DNA from: an uncultured SAR116 cluster alpha proteobacterium
GTDB taxonomy: Bacteria; Pseudomonadota; Alphaproteobacteria; Puniceispirillales; GCA-002684695
Assembly (NCBI GenBank): GCA_902532475.1
Contig: CACAIE010000011.1
Location: 1-44,379, forward strand
Direction: 5' to 3'
DNA length: 44,379 nt
Shown: one piece after another, positions 15,799 through 25,000 of the stretch
Layout of the letters: each line of letters opens with the position of its first letter
How positions within the stretch are numbered: the first letter of the stretch is position 1
The notes under the pieces: model-generated
What the model saw: the letters and a program-made list of their open reading frames with translations, nothing else
The model's database searches: none
Told to the model about the DNA's origin: nothing
Program-made: the position numbers and the translations under genes

Positions 15799-16956
15799 AT
15801 GCACCTCAATGATATGTTAGATTTTTTGAAAACCATTTTAATTTTTTTGACACTATGTTGTCCAATAATGGCAAACTGTAAAGTCAAATTTGTTGAAGTT
15901 ACTGGAAGATCGGTAATAGAGGATAATTCACCATTATTATCAAAAAACAGTGCATTAGAAGATGCATTATACCTTGCTGCACTTGAAGGCGGAGCTAAAA
16001 TATCAGGATATAGTATTGTTGATAAATTTTCTAATTTAAAAGAGGAAGTGATTGTAAGGCCAGCTTCTGGTATTCTTGACTATACAATCATTGATGAGAT
16101 TATATCTGATCAGCATTATGAAGTTACTATTAGAGCTTTAGTTGGCAAAACTGAAGAAAAGGTTGGTTGCTCTGCTAGGCCAAAATCAAGATTAGTTTCA
16201 TTTGCACCAAAAATATTTATCAGTCAAAAATCACCTGCCTGGTCACAAAACCTACCTCAGTTAGTTTTTAATCAATTACGAAATGGGTTTTTACAATTCA
16301 AAGATTTGGAGATACTAAATGCTAGTAACACAAATCTAGAAGAAAATAATAAAAGATTAGAATTGAACAACTTCGATTATAAAGTTCTCACTGGAAATGT
16401 AGTTTACTATAAACCAGCTGATTTTTCTTTAGAAGTCGAAATTTATGTTGAACCTACACAACATCTTCACTCCACAAGCACATCTTCGTTAAAGCTAGAA
16501 GATTATTTAAAATTAACTACAAAGGTTGTAATAAAAGATCTAATTAATGGTGAAGAAGTTTTCCAAACTTCGAGAATAGCTCTTAGTTATATCGGTCCTA
16601 GAAAAACAATGTTTCATAGTATAAACGTTTTCAGTCGACCTAACAGAAATAATGTGATTTCAAGCTTAGTTAGCTCGATTAATGATTTACCTGAAGAAAT
16701 TAATGAATTCTTGAAATGTATAAGTTTAAAGTCAATAGCTCAACCATCAAAAATTGAGAATGCAATTAAAATAGACTTGGGTACCAACCAAGGTATATCT
16801 TTAGGAAACCTTGCATTAACGGAATCAGTTAACACTCCCTTCGCTGTTTTTGAAGTAGTTAAAGTAGATAGCAATGGATCGGTTTTATTACCTTTGAATG
16901 CTACTCGCAATATTGAGAAATATTATGGAAAAGCAATAACATTTATGGAGTTTTAA
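15799..16956 (+). CDS. flgT: Flagellar H-ring protein FlgT
   Basis: A 385-aa exported protein with a signal peptide (hydrophobic residues about 9-25). The N-terminal domain is typical FlgT: VKFVEVTGRSVIEDN, ALEDALYLAALEGGAKISGY, and VRPASGILDYTIIDE. The C-terminal domain (ENAIKIDLGTNQGISLGNLA) resembles the FlgT SH3-like part. In Vibrio FlgT forms the H-ring around the LP ring and helps stator-anchoring rings assemble. It lies 17 bases downstream of flgP and two bases before the LysM gene. Length agrees with the family. Confidence 0.87.
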   Translation: MHLNDMLDFLKTILIFLTLCCPIMANCKVKFVEVTGRSVIEDNSPLLSKNSALEDALYLAALEGGAKISGYSIVDKFSNLKEEVIVRPASGILDYTIIDEIISDQHYEVTIRALVGKTEEKVGCSARPKSRLVSFAPKIFISQKSPAWSQNLPQLVFNQLRNGFLQFKDLEILNASNTNLEENNKRLELNNFDYKVLTGNVVYYKPADFSLEVEIYVEPTQHLHSTSTSSLKLEDYLKLTTKVVIKDLINGEEVFQTSRIALSYIGPRKTMFHSINVFSRPNRNNVISSLVSSINDLPEEINEFLKCISLKSIAQPSKIENAIKIDLGTNQGISLGNLALTESVNTPFAVFEVVKVDSNGSVLLPLNATRNIEKYYGKAITFMEF

Positions 16957-16957
16957 A

Positions 16958-17413
16958 ATGAAAAATTGTAGACCTTTATGTCTAAAAATATTTTTCATAT
17001 TTTGTTTTGTCCAAAACATATATGTTTATAATGCACTGGCTTCTGAGCCAATCGTTGTATTAGAGTTCTCATCTTCACAATTGTCAGGTCAAGGTTTGAA
17101 TAATAGCAACAATTTTATCTCCAACCCAAATTTTTCAACAAAGCACAAGGTTAAAGAAGATGAAACATTGGGGCATATTCTCTACTCCTATTACGGTAAA
17201 AGTGGTTTAAATTTAAGAATTGTAGAAATGGCGATAGTGGAATTTAATCCAAAGTCATTTAGAAACAGAAATCCAAATTTTTTGTTTGCAAACCAAAGCA
17301 TTTATCTTCCTTCATTAAATGAAATGAAGGATTTAGTATTAGGCAAGTCAAAAAATCAGAATAAAAAACAAAGCAATGGTCACAGCACACACATTTACTT
17401 TTTTGGCGGATAA
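16958..17413 (+). CDS. Exported LysM-like protein in the H-ring operon
   Basis: A 151-aa protein with an N-terminal signal peptide (KIFFIFCFVQNIYVYNALAS) and a FimV/LysM-type domain at about residues 65-125: HKVKEDETLGHILYSYYG, then IVEMAIVEFNPKSFRN, then FANQSIYLPS. This domain binds peptidoglycan. Sitting between flgT and flgA with gaps of one or two bases, it probably anchors the flagellar rings to the cell wall, perhaps taking the place of FlgO, which is not seen here. That role is inferred. Confidence 0.75.
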   Translation: MKNCRPLCLKIFFIFCFVQNIYVYNALASEPIVVLEFSSSQLSGQGLNNSNNFISNPNFSTKHKVKEDETLGHILYSYYGKSGLNLRIVEMAIVEFNPKSFRNRNPNFLFANQSIYLPSLNEMKDLVLGKSKNQNKKQSNGHSTHIYFFGG

Positions 17414-17414
17414 A

Positions 17415-18128
17415 ATGAAATATATTTCTAAAATATTGAAACTTATTTTATTGCATTCAATGATCTTATATTCACATTCTTCCTTTGCAATTACGGGGTC
17501 TGAAATTAAAAGTTTAGTTGTTAATTTTCTAGCAGATAAAGGGCTAAACAGCAGCCCAATTATCAAAGAAAATAGAGTTTTTAAGCAATGTAGTCATAAA
17601 CTCAAGATAAATCCAATATTTAATGATTATAAAACTGTAATTGTATCATGTAAAGAGCCCATGAAATGGCAAGTAACAATACGAACAAATACCACCAACA
17701 AAAATTCATTTAAAAAGTCAACCTCTGTAGGTGGAAATTCTGATAATTTAATTACACTAGTAATTTTAAAACATAATCTTAAAAAAGGTGAAGTGATTCA
17801 ATTACATAACTTAAATTATACTAATAAAAAAGATATTATAGGAAATGGTTATTTTATTAATTTTGAAAATTTAATTGGAAGAAAACTAAAACAAAATTTA
17901 TCAAGGGGACAAGTAATTAAATCTAGACATCTTGAAGAAAATTTTATGGTGAAAGAAGGCCAATCAATTTTAATTTTTTCTGATTTAAATGGAATAAAAG
18001 TAAAGATGGCAGGAAATGCTTTGCAAAATGGACATTTTAATGAATTAATAAAGGTGAAAAACCTTAGTTCTGGAAAGATTATTCAAGGAAGAATAGTAGA
18101 CGAAAAAAAAATTTTTATAAATTACTAA
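17415..18128 (+). CDS. flgA: P-ring assembly chaperone FlgA
   Basis: A 237-aa periplasmic protein with a signal peptide (ILKLILLHSMILYSHSSFA). The C-terminal SAF domain of FlgA is clear: VILKHNLKKGEVIQLHNL, then IGRKLKQNLSRGQVIKSRHL, then ending with SGKIIQGRIVDEKKI. It chaperones FlgI during P-ring formation. The frame is open further upstream to 17376, but the ATG at 17415 lies one base after the stop of the preceding gene and gives the signal peptide directly. Typical FlgA length. Confidence 0.88.
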   Translation: MKYISKILKLILLHSMILYSHSSFAITGSEIKSLVVNFLADKGLNSSPIIKENRVFKQCSHKLKINPIFNDYKTVIVSCKEPMKWQVTIRTNTTNKNSFKKSTSVGGNSDNLITLVILKHNLKKGEVIQLHNLNYTNKKDIIGNGYFINFENLIGRKLKQNLSRGQVIKSRHLEENFMVKEGQSILIFSDLNGIKVKMAGNALQNGHFNELIKVKNLSSGKIIQGRIVDEKKIFINY

Positions 18129-18171
18129 AATAAATAAAGGTTGAGACGTTAATATGGTTACGGAGATTAAA

Positions 18172-18480
18172 ATGATAGATCAAATACAAAAAACAATAGG
18201 AAAGTTAGATCCTCAGCTTAATAAAAGTTCTAAAGATTCTATTAACACTAAAGATGCTGAAAAGTCTTATATTGTCCCAGGACCAGGTGAATTGACTGAC
18301 AGTGCAAAAATTAGTTCAATTGCAAAGTCTGATAATGTGTCTGGACTTTCTGCGTCTGCTCCAGTTGATATGAACCAAGTCAATGCCATTAAAGATGCAA
18401 TTGCAAATGGTGACTATCCAATTGACGCTGATAGAATAGCTGACGCACTAATGGATGTTTATAGAGAAATGAAAAGTTAG
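18172..18480 (+). CDS. flgM: Anti-sigma-28 factor FlgM
   Basis: A 102-aa protein with the FlgM C-terminal sigma-binding helices: VNAIKDAIANGDYPIDADRI followed by ADALMDVYREMKS. The N-terminal half is low in hydrophobics, as expected for a protein that is unfolded until it binds FliA. It blocks FliA until it is exported through the finished hook. An ATG at 18154 would add six residues, but GGAG located six bases before the ATG at 18172 favours the shorter form. It lies between flgA and the flgN-like gene. Confidence 0.88.
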   Translation: MIDQIQKTIGKLDPQLNKSSKDSINTKDAEKSYIVPGPGELTDSAKISSIAKSDNVSGLSASAPVDMNQVNAIKDAIANGDYPIDADRIADALMDVYREMKS

Positions 18481-18494
18481 CCAAAATTTTTATA

Positions 18495-18797
18495 ATGGCT
18501 GAAACTTTATCATTGACTTCAATTTTAAACGCTATCAAGGCTAAACTTGATAGTGCAATAGCTGTTTCCGAAAATCAATCTCAATTTACCAATAATATTA
18601 ATGATGTAGAAGATCTTCTAAAAAATTTAAATTCAATTATTTTAAATAAAAATGAAGATTACAACTTTGATACAAATGAAAAATATTTAATGAAAAACAT
18701 TTTAGATAATATTTCAAGGTTGGAAAAAATGAATAACAATAAACTTTCATTTTTTGATTCGCTCAATAAGTATTTTTACGATAATGTAAATAAGTAA
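18495..18797 (+). CDS. FlgN-like export chaperone
   Basis: A 100-aa all-helical, hydrophilic protein (SLTSILNAIKAKLDSAIAV ... LMKNILDNISRLEKMNN). The sequence itself is too diverged for a firm family match. Size, helical character and position directly after flgM fit FlgN, the chaperone for the hook-associated proteins FlgK and FlgL. The gap to flgM is 14 bases. With a 2030-aa FlgK as the client, a diverged chaperone would not be surprising; that is inference. Confidence 0.55.
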   Translation: MAETLSLTSILNAIKAKLDSAIAVSENQSQFTNNINDVEDLLKNLNSIILNKNEDYNFDTNEKYLMKNILDNISRLEKMNNNKLSFFDSLNKYFYDNVNK

Positions 18798-18821
18798 TGC
18801 AACTTTTAGTTAGAGATTGTA

Positions 18822-19265
18822 ATGGTGCTTCCATACGCTGCAACTGATACTTTTTCATTTTTTATTCTATTAATTCTATTTAGCCTAATTGTTATTGGCT
18901 TTGGTATAATTATTTATTTAAATATTTCATTTATAAAAAACCAAAAAACAACTTTTGAAACAATGAATTCTGACAACCTTAAATTAATATCAGAGCTAAA
19001 AGAGAGGGTTGATGCTCTTGGCCTTATGTTTTCAAAAACAATGGATAATCTAAATGATTTTAAATTAACCAAAGCCTCACATGACAATCTAATTAAAGAC
19101 ATGAAATCAGAGATAACCAGAATTGCAGATGGAATTTCAGGTCAAGATATTATGACAAAAGCTATAGAACTCGCTAGAAGTGATGCAAATGTTGAACAAA
19201 TTATGTCTAGTACTGGTTTATCAAAATCGGATGCTGAAGCTATTATAAAATTTCATAAAAATTAA
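18822..19265 (+). CDS. DUF2802-type membrane-anchored protein
   Basis: A 147-aa protein with one N-terminal membrane helix (residues about 10-32), a coiled-coil segment (ELKERVDALGLMFSKTMDNL) and a C-terminal DUF2802-like motif (KAIELARSDANVEQIMSSTG, then LSKSDAEAIIKFHKN, a putative small helix-turn-helix). DUF2802 proteins are common beside flagellar and chemotaxis genes in proteobacteria; their function is not established. It is the last gene of the flgP operon and converges with the lipoprotein gene. Confidence 0.72.
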   Translation: MVLPYAATDTFSFFILLILFSLIVIGFGIIIYLNISFIKNQKTTFETMNSDNLKLISELKERVDALGLMFSKTMDNLNDFKLTKASHDNLIKDMKSEITRIADGISGQDIMTKAIELARSDANVEQIMSSTGLSKSDAEAIIKFHKN

Positions 19266-19268
19266 AAA

Positions 19269-19628
19269 CTACATTTTAAATTTTATTATTTTGCATTCCA
19301 AAATAATAACCTTGCTATTTTCTTTAACAGTTAACTGTCCATCTTCTCGATTAATTTTGATAGTTTTATTCGTTAAGTTAAAATAGATTTCACTATTTTC
19401 AATTTTATTAATTTCAGTTTTCTCCATTACTCCATTTAAAGTAACATTAACAGTTGAACCTTTTTTAACTTTATTGACTAGTATTTCACTAATTCTAGTT
19501 GAATTACTTCCACAGTCGTATTTTTCATGATTAAACCTGGAAAACTGATCACATCCACTCAATAAAGGCATAAATACAAGACCCAATAAAACTAGTAATA
19601 CTTTACTATTTGTCTTGAGTTTCCTCAT
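19269..19628 (-). CDS. Small lipoprotein
   Basis: A 119-aa lipoprotein. It starts with a short basic N terminus, a hydrophobic stretch (VLLVLLGLVFMPLLSGC) and a clear lipobox LLSGC; the mature part is small and beta-rich (SEIYFNLTNKTIKINREDG). The frame is open much further upstream, but there it runs out of frame through the tandem repeats of the neighbouring gene; the ATG at 19628 gives a proper signal peptide. It overlaps the 3' end of the repeat-protein gene by 23 bases, so the two are an operon. No known domain. Confidence 0.7.
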   Translation of the reverse strand: MRKLKTNSKVLLVLLGLVFMPLLSGCDQFSRFNHEKYDCGSNSTRISEILVNKVKKGSTVNVTLNGVMEKTEINKIENSEIYFNLTNKTIKINREDGQLTVKENSKVIILECKIIKFKM

Positions 19629-20412
19629 TTTTTTTGCTCTCATCTTTTGCACTATTTGAAAGTTCTTCAAAGTCATTATCATTTGTATCGTCTTGCGACT
19701 TCTCATCACTCGCTTCACTTTCAGCAGGCTCAGCTTCACCACTCTTTGTATCGTCTTGCGACTTCTCATCACTCGCTTCACTTTCAGCAGGCTCAGCTTC
19801 ACCACTCTTTGTATCGTCTTGCGACTTCTCATCACTCGCTTCACTTTCAGCAGGCTCAGCTTCACCACTCTTTGTATCGTCTTGCGACTTTTCATCAATG
19901 TCTGCTTTTTTAATTTGTTTGTCTTCTTTTGTATCTGAAGTCTCTACAAATTCTGCTTTGTTACTAGCTACCAGTTTTTCACCATCATCTTTATTGACAT
20001 CAATAATAATCCCTGGAGGAAATCTAACGCCATTTACTTCTCCAGCCTCTATCATTCTTAATCTTCGCCAATCATCGCCTTTGTTTTGTGGTCCTTCTTC
20101 TGCTTCATCATCTTTTCCTTTATTTTTTGTGTCCTTTGAAGCTTTGTCTTCTGACCATGGCATTGCGTTTGCAGTTGGCTCGTCACGAAGCTCTAATGTT
20201 CTTAATCTAAGAATATAAACTCGAGCCGCAAGTAATGAGAGTCTTTTAATGTCCTCTTCCTCGGTTTCAAGCTGTTTTTGAATCAATAGATTCATCTCCT
20301 CAAATGGCTTTCCATCCAGGGCTTTAAGATATTTATTTCTCAAAGAAACAATTTCAGGGTCTAAGGTAATTGAAGACCCAGGGCCACCGCTATTTTCTAA
20401 AATTGTATTCAT
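19606..20412 (-). CDS. Acidic protein with tandem 21-residue repeats
   Basis: A 268-aa hydrophilic protein. Residues 1-80 are helical (LRNKYLKALDGKPFEEMNLL, then LSLLAARVYILRLRTLELRD). A short ordered segment near 115-140 (WRRLRMIEAGEVNGVRFPPG) is followed by an Asp/Glu/Ser-rich tail containing three exact copies and a partial fourth of a 21-residue unit (DEKSQDDTKSGEAEPAESEAS). No signal peptide and no domain I know. It is divergent from flgB and may be read from a sigma-54-like site overlapping the flgB promoter, which hints at a flagellar role such as a linker or chaperone. That is inference. Confidence 0.7.
   Translation of the reverse strand: MNTILENSGGPGSSITLDPEIVSLRNKYLKALDGKPFEEMNLLIQKQLETEEEDIKRLSLLAARVYILRLRTLELRDEPTANAMPWSEDKASKDTKNKGKDDEAEEGPQNKGDDWRRLRMIEAGEVNGVRFPPGIIIDVNKDDGEKLVASNKAEFVETSDTKEDKQIKKADIDEKSQDDTKSGEAEPAESEASDEKSQDDTKSGEAEPAESEASDEKSQDDTKSGEAEPAESEASDEKSQDDTNDNDFEELSNSAKDESKKNEETQDK
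19682..19897. repeat. 63-bp tandem repeat, about 3.3 copies
   Basis: Three near-identical consecutive 63-bp units start at 19688, 19751 and 19814, followed by a partial copy from 19877. Because 63 is a multiple of three, copy changes keep the reading frame and only lengthen or shorten the acidic tail of the encoded protein. There are no spacers, so this is not a CRISPR array. Confidence 0.9.
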
Positions 20413-20434
20413 TTTTATTCCTCAATTCTAATAA

Positions 20435-20452
20435 TTGGCATTACTTTTGCAA
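20435..20452 (+). promoter_or_regulatory. Sigma-54 promoter of flgB
   Basis: The site reads TTGGCATTACTTTTGCAA with GG at 20437-20438 and GC at 20449-20450, ten bases apart. It lies about 60 bases upstream of the flgB ATG and should drive flgBCDEF. Confidence 0.85.
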
Positions 20453-20464
20453 TTTCCACACCAA
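20447..20464 (-). promoter_or_regulatory. Possible sigma-54 promoter of the repeat-protein gene, overlapping the flgB promoter
   Basis: On the minus strand the sequence is TTGGTGTGGAAATTGCAA: GG and GC are ten bases apart, and the -12 box TTGCAA is the same palindromic hexamer used by the flgB promoter. The -24 box is TTGGTGT rather than TTGGCAC, so it is a weaker match. Confidence 0.45.
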
Positions 20465-20512
20465 AATTTAGATTTTAATTAATAAATATAAGTATAATTT
20501 TAAGGATACATA

Positions 20513-20899
20513 ATGGCTGGAATTAAGCAATATTTAGAAATCCATTCGGCTGCACTAAGCCTTAGAAATAAAAAAAATGAAATTATTGCTTCAAATATAG
20601 CCAATGCTGCAACTCCTAATTACAAAGCAAGAGATTTAGACTTCAAATCTGAAATGTCTCGTCACCTTAAAACTGGAAACCTAACAACTACCAATGAGAA
20701 ACATTTTTCATTAATGCGTCCTGTTAGTCATAAAGGTGTTTCGTTTAGAGAACCTTTGCAGCAATCACTAGACGGTAATACCGTTGAATTAGCTGTAGAA
20801 CAAATGGAGTTTTCTGAAAATTCTATAAGGTACTCTACAACATTAAGTTTTTTAAATAGTAAAATTGCCGGCTTAATGTCAGCAATTCGAGGCGAATAG
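20513..20899 (+). CDS. flgB: Flagellar proximal rod protein FlgB
   Basis: A 128-aa rod protein of normal FlgB size. The N-terminal motif IIASNIANAATPNYKARDLD is typical of FlgB, and the C-terminal helix (VELAVEQMEFSENSIRYSTT) matches the usual end. It forms the part of the rod nearest the MS ring. AAGGA lies just before the ATG. It is the first gene of flgBCDEF and is served by the sigma-54 site at 20435. Confidence 0.95.
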   Translation: MAGIKQYLEIHSAALSLRNKKNEIIASNIANAATPNYKARDLDFKSEMSRHLKTGNLTTTNEKHFSLMRPVSHKGVSFREPLQQSLDGNTVELAVEQMEFSENSIRYSTTLSFLNSKIAGLMSAIRGE

Positions 20900-20908
20900 G
20901 AGTAATCA

Positions 20909-21325
20909 ATGTCAAATATAAAAAATGTTTTTGACATTTCTGGGAGGGCAATGGCCGCTCAGTTAATAAGACTCAATACTGTTGCAAGTAATTTAGCAAA
21001 TGCAGGAAATATCGCAGGAAGTAAAGAAGAAGCTTACAAGGCTATTAAACCTGTATTTGAAACAAAATTCGCAGAACATGCTAAAACATCCGGTTTGGCT
21101 ACTGTTGATGCAGTAGATATCCAGCAAGTTAGTGTTGAACCAGAAAAAAGTTTTATGCCTGAACATCCTCAAGCAGATAAAGATGGGTATGTTTATAAGG
21201 CTGCAGTAAATGTTGACCAGGAGATGGTGGAGATGATGGAAGCTGGCAGGCAATATCAAAACAACATAGAAGTAATTTCAACTATACGAGCTCTCATGAT
21301 GAGAACTCTTAATTTAGGAAAATAA
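20909..21325 (+). CDS. flgC: Flagellar proximal rod protein FlgC
   Basis: A 138-aa protein. N-terminal D0 motif LIRLNTVASNLANAGNIAGS, a central part with VSVEPEKSFMPEHPQADKDG (the FlgC hallmark 'Y-x-P-x-H-P-x-A-D-x-x-G-Y-V') and a C-terminal helix VDQEMVEMMEAGRQYQNNIE. It joins FlgB, FlgF and FlgG to form the rod. A strong ribosome site (AGGAG) lies seven to eight bases before the start, and the gap to flgB is nine bases. Confidence 0.96.
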   Translation: MSNIKNVFDISGRAMAAQLIRLNTVASNLANAGNIAGSKEEAYKAIKPVFETKFAEHAKTSGLATVDAVDIQQVSVEPEKSFMPEHPQADKDGYVYKAAVNVDQEMVEMMEAGRQYQNNIEVISTIRALMMRTLNLGK

Positions 21326-21347
21326 AAAATTTTCCAGGAGCAAATAA

Positions 21348-22043
21348 ATGTCAAGCATTGATCCCTCACAGCAATCATTATCAGCAATTTTAAATAAATT
21401 GGGAATTAACTCAGCAGATAAATCAAACATGCCAAAGGCAAAAGACAAATTAGGTCAGGAAGATTTTTTAAAGTTAATGACTACGCAACTTCAAAATCAA
21501 GACCCTTTTGCCCCAATGGAAAATGGTGAGTTTATTGCGCAGATGGCTCAATTTTCTACAGTTACAGGCATAACAAGTATGGATGAATCTCTTAAAAATG
21601 TAGCTGCTAAGCTTGGTGAAACAAGAATAGCTACAGCAGCAAATATGCTTGGGCACTCTGTTTTAGTTCCAGGAAAAATTGCTAGAACAGACGATGACGG
21701 GTCAGTTAATGGCGTAATAGATCTGCCGTCTGCAGCAACTAATGTTAATGTAGTGTTCAAATCTCAAAGTGGAGAAATTATTGATACAATTAATTTAGGA
21801 AATCAATCTTCAGGTCTAGTAGGTTTTGCTTGGCATGGCGCACCAAAAGATATGATGGATAACGATGATCCGATTTTTGTTGAAGCTTATGCAAATATAG
21901 GCAAAGGCATGGAAGGTGTTAATTCATCGATATTTGCAGAAGTTCTATCTTCATCCGCAGGAAATGGAGATAGTGGCGTAATGTTAGACGTCAGAGATTA
22001 TGGCACGATAAGTGCAAATGAAGTTATTAAATTTAGAATGTAA
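21348..22043 (+). CDS. flgD: Hook assembly cap protein FlgD
   Basis: A 231-aa protein. The conserved N-terminal segment is KLGQEDFLKLMTTQLQNQDP, followed by FAPMENGEFIAQMAQFSTVT. The rest has the FlgD Ig-like and tudor-like domain pattern (VVFKSQSGEIIDTINLGNQ). FlgD caps the growing hook and is lost on completion. It may need adaptation to the very large FlgE subunit encoded next, but its length is normal. AGGAG precedes the start. Confidence 0.94.
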   Translation: MSSIDPSQQSLSAILNKLGINSADKSNMPKAKDKLGQEDFLKLMTTQLQNQDPFAPMENGEFIAQMAQFSTVTGITSMDESLKNVAAKLGETRIATAANMLGHSVLVPGKIARTDDDGSVNGVIDLPSAATNVNVVFKSQSGEIIDTINLGNQSSGLVGFAWHGAPKDMMDNDDPIFVEAYANIGKGMEGVNSSIFAEVLSSSAGNGDSGVMLDVRDYGTISANEVIKFRM

Positions 22044-22075
22044 TTAATACAAAGTAGAACCAGGAGAAATAACAG

Positions 22076-25000
22076 ATGTCATTCTATACCGCCCTTACAG
22101 GACTTAATGGTGCTTCTGCCGATATATCGGCAACCTCAAATAACATAGCAAACGTTGGTACTACTGGATTTAAAAGAAGTAGAGCTGAATTTGGTGATAT
22201 TTTTGCGACTTCACCATTGCAGAACGCGTCATCTTCTATTGGTTCTGGTACAATTCTTAAAGGTATCAAGCAGCAGTTTACACAGGGTAACATTTCATCC
22301 TCCCTGAACGCGTTGGACTTAGCTATATCTGGTCAAGGATTTTTTGCTTTGAAGCCTTCTCTGACTTCTGCGCAGATCGTTTATACTAGAAATGGATCAT
22401 TGAGTGTTAACGATGATAGATACGTTGTTGATTCTGCTGGTCAGTATTTATTAGTTTTCCCAGTTAACAATGACGGATCTGTTACTGCTAAAGATATAAT
22501 TAGTGCTTCACCATTGCAACTTCCTGTTACTTCTGGTGAACCTCAAGCGACAAATAATATTCAAATTGGTGTAAACGTTCCCGCTGGCGCTGAAGTTGTA
22601 ACTGAGAAATCTGCTTTTGCAGATGGATATACTTTCAACCCGTCAAACCCAGAAACATATAACAACTCAACATCAATTACGATCTTTGATGATTTGGGTA
22701 ACCCAACAATTGCAACAATTTACTTTATCAAAACTCAAACAGCGTCAGCAGAAGATCCAACAAATAAAGTCACAACTAAACTTGTTATTAATGACACTGT
22801 CATTGATCCTGATCTTGTTAAGTCTATTGACGATGCAGGCAAGCAACAGTTCATAGATAAATTTGGAAACATCACTACAAAAGTTCCAGATGATAACTAC
22901 TTCCTTGAAGGAAAAGGCTCAAAGCTTTACAAAGCGGATGACTTAAAGAATAAAGTTAACTCCTCACCAGCACAAATAAAAGGTGAAATAAGCGAATTTG
23001 ATTTTGGGGAAGAAGGTGACAGATTAGTTGAAATTGTTACTGACCCAATGCAATTTAAATCAACACGTGAAGCAGGTAACGCTGATTCAAGAGTTTACTG
23101 GGGGAAGAACTTTCTCACATTGAATGTTGATAATGGTGACCAGCCATTGAACATTGACTTAAATCCAGGAAAATATAACGCTGACCAACTCGCTGCCGAA
23201 GTTCAAAGAGCTATTAACGCCGCCTATGGTGACGACAAAAAAGTTCAAATCGTTCAAAACGTTGACGATGCTGTAAACATTCAATTTTATAAACTTCAAG
23301 CAGACGGCTCGTCTCAGGGCTTGACCACAGCTATTAATGTTGACTTGCTGACAGATAGTTACGTGTCAACAACTGAATCGATCAACCTTACAGGTGCTTC
23401 ACCTGATTTTACTAGAAACCAATTTCTTGCGCACAGTCAGGCCAAAGTAAATGAATCTCTCAACCAATACGCAGTGAACAAATACGATGTGGTTTCTGGA
23501 GCTCAAACCTTGGGTGTTTCAAATAAATTGTTTGGGAAAAGTATTGGCGGAACGATGACAGAAGTACTTGAATCAACACAAATTGTAACCGTAGAACATA
23601 GAACTAGCGCCAGCACAGATGGCTCAGGTGATACGTCTGCTGATAAATATGTGTGCTACTCGTATTATGACAAAAGGCCAAATCTCTCAGTGTATGACAG
23701 TAAGCAAAATGTTGCTGCAGACGGCGGCAATACCTTTGAATTTAGCGCCACAGAAAACACGTTGAAAGTTTACACGACTGGCGCTCCAGCAGGCTTAGCC
23801 AGTGGCGATAAAATAAGAATTGCAGGCTCTCAAGCAACTGCCGACGTCAATGTTGCAGACACAGATTTAACTAAATTTAATTACATTAATGGACGTGAGT
23901 TTACTGTGAGTAGCGTCAATACAACTGCCACTCGTCCATTCATTTTAGTCAATACAACGGGTTTAACTTTCCCTGATGACGCTTTTAACCTTAAAAGTGC
24001 AAAATTTAGAGTTTTGAGTGACCCTTCAACTCAAGTTGAAGCTTACTTTGAGGGTGCGACAAATGTATTTGAAGGATCAAAAGTTAACTTTAACAGTAAA
24101 AAGATAGCTTTAAGAGAGATCGGCACCACAAATAAGCATGCTTATACAAACTCTCAGGTTGCAGGTCATGGTGTGGTTAATACTTCAGCATTGAATAACA
24201 CAGATACTTTTACTCGTACCGCTCATGAATTCCAAGTTGGCGATGAAATTATTTATACAGCTGCAGGTACTGCTAGAACTGGACTTTCATCAGGTACTAA
24301 ATACTATATACAAAATGTACCTAATGCTAACAGTTTCAAAATTGCTGCATCTAAAGGAGGTGCCGCATTAACCATTCCTAATGGTGCAACAGATGGCAAT
24401 ACCAACGATATTTTTATGAAGACTAATAATGTTGCAACTGGTGGTATTTTTAAAATTAAATCAACTCATGAGTATGACAACCTGCAAACCGTAACAGAAA
24501 CAGCAAAAATTGTTACCACAGTTCCAGCCGTATCCGATGAAACAGGTATAACTAACCATGGATTTGTAACAGGTGACGAAGTGACATACACATCATCTGC
24601 TGCAGCTACTGGACTTACTTCAGGCAATACTTACTATATAATCAGACTAGACGACAATAACTTTCAGCTTGCTACAACGCATGCCAATGCTAAAGCTGGC
24701 ACAAACATTAATATTACAGGAGCGGGTCACGCTGCTGATACATTTACCCGATCAGCCAGAGATTCAATCGGTGTTCTGGGTCTAGGAGACCTATCTTCTT
24801 CAACTGACTGGGTTGATGAAAATGAACCTCCAGTGAAACTTACTTACGATAATATCAACCAAAGATTGAATTTTACTGTCGACAGAAACGTTTTGGGTAC
24901 TGGTACTGACAGTAACTTTAATAGTTTTGCCGTATACGGTGCGTCATCAGCTAATTCAACTAACAATTTAGGAATACCAACTCTTGATGATACAACTGAA

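Noticed and set aside
19682-19897. CRISPR-like array
   Set aside because: Units are directly contiguous without spacers and code in frame for an acidic protein; no cas genes.
19629-19898. Extended N terminus of the small lipoprotein through the repeats
   Set aside because: It would be a repetitive basic sequence in a different frame of the acidic-repeat gene; the ATG at 19628 directly yields a lipoprotein signal peptide.
19634-20218. Long open frames on the plus strand across the 63-bp repeat region
   Set aside because: Ser/Ala-rich and low-complexity translations; openness follows from the repeat composition on the opposite strand. No ribosome site and no sensible protein start.
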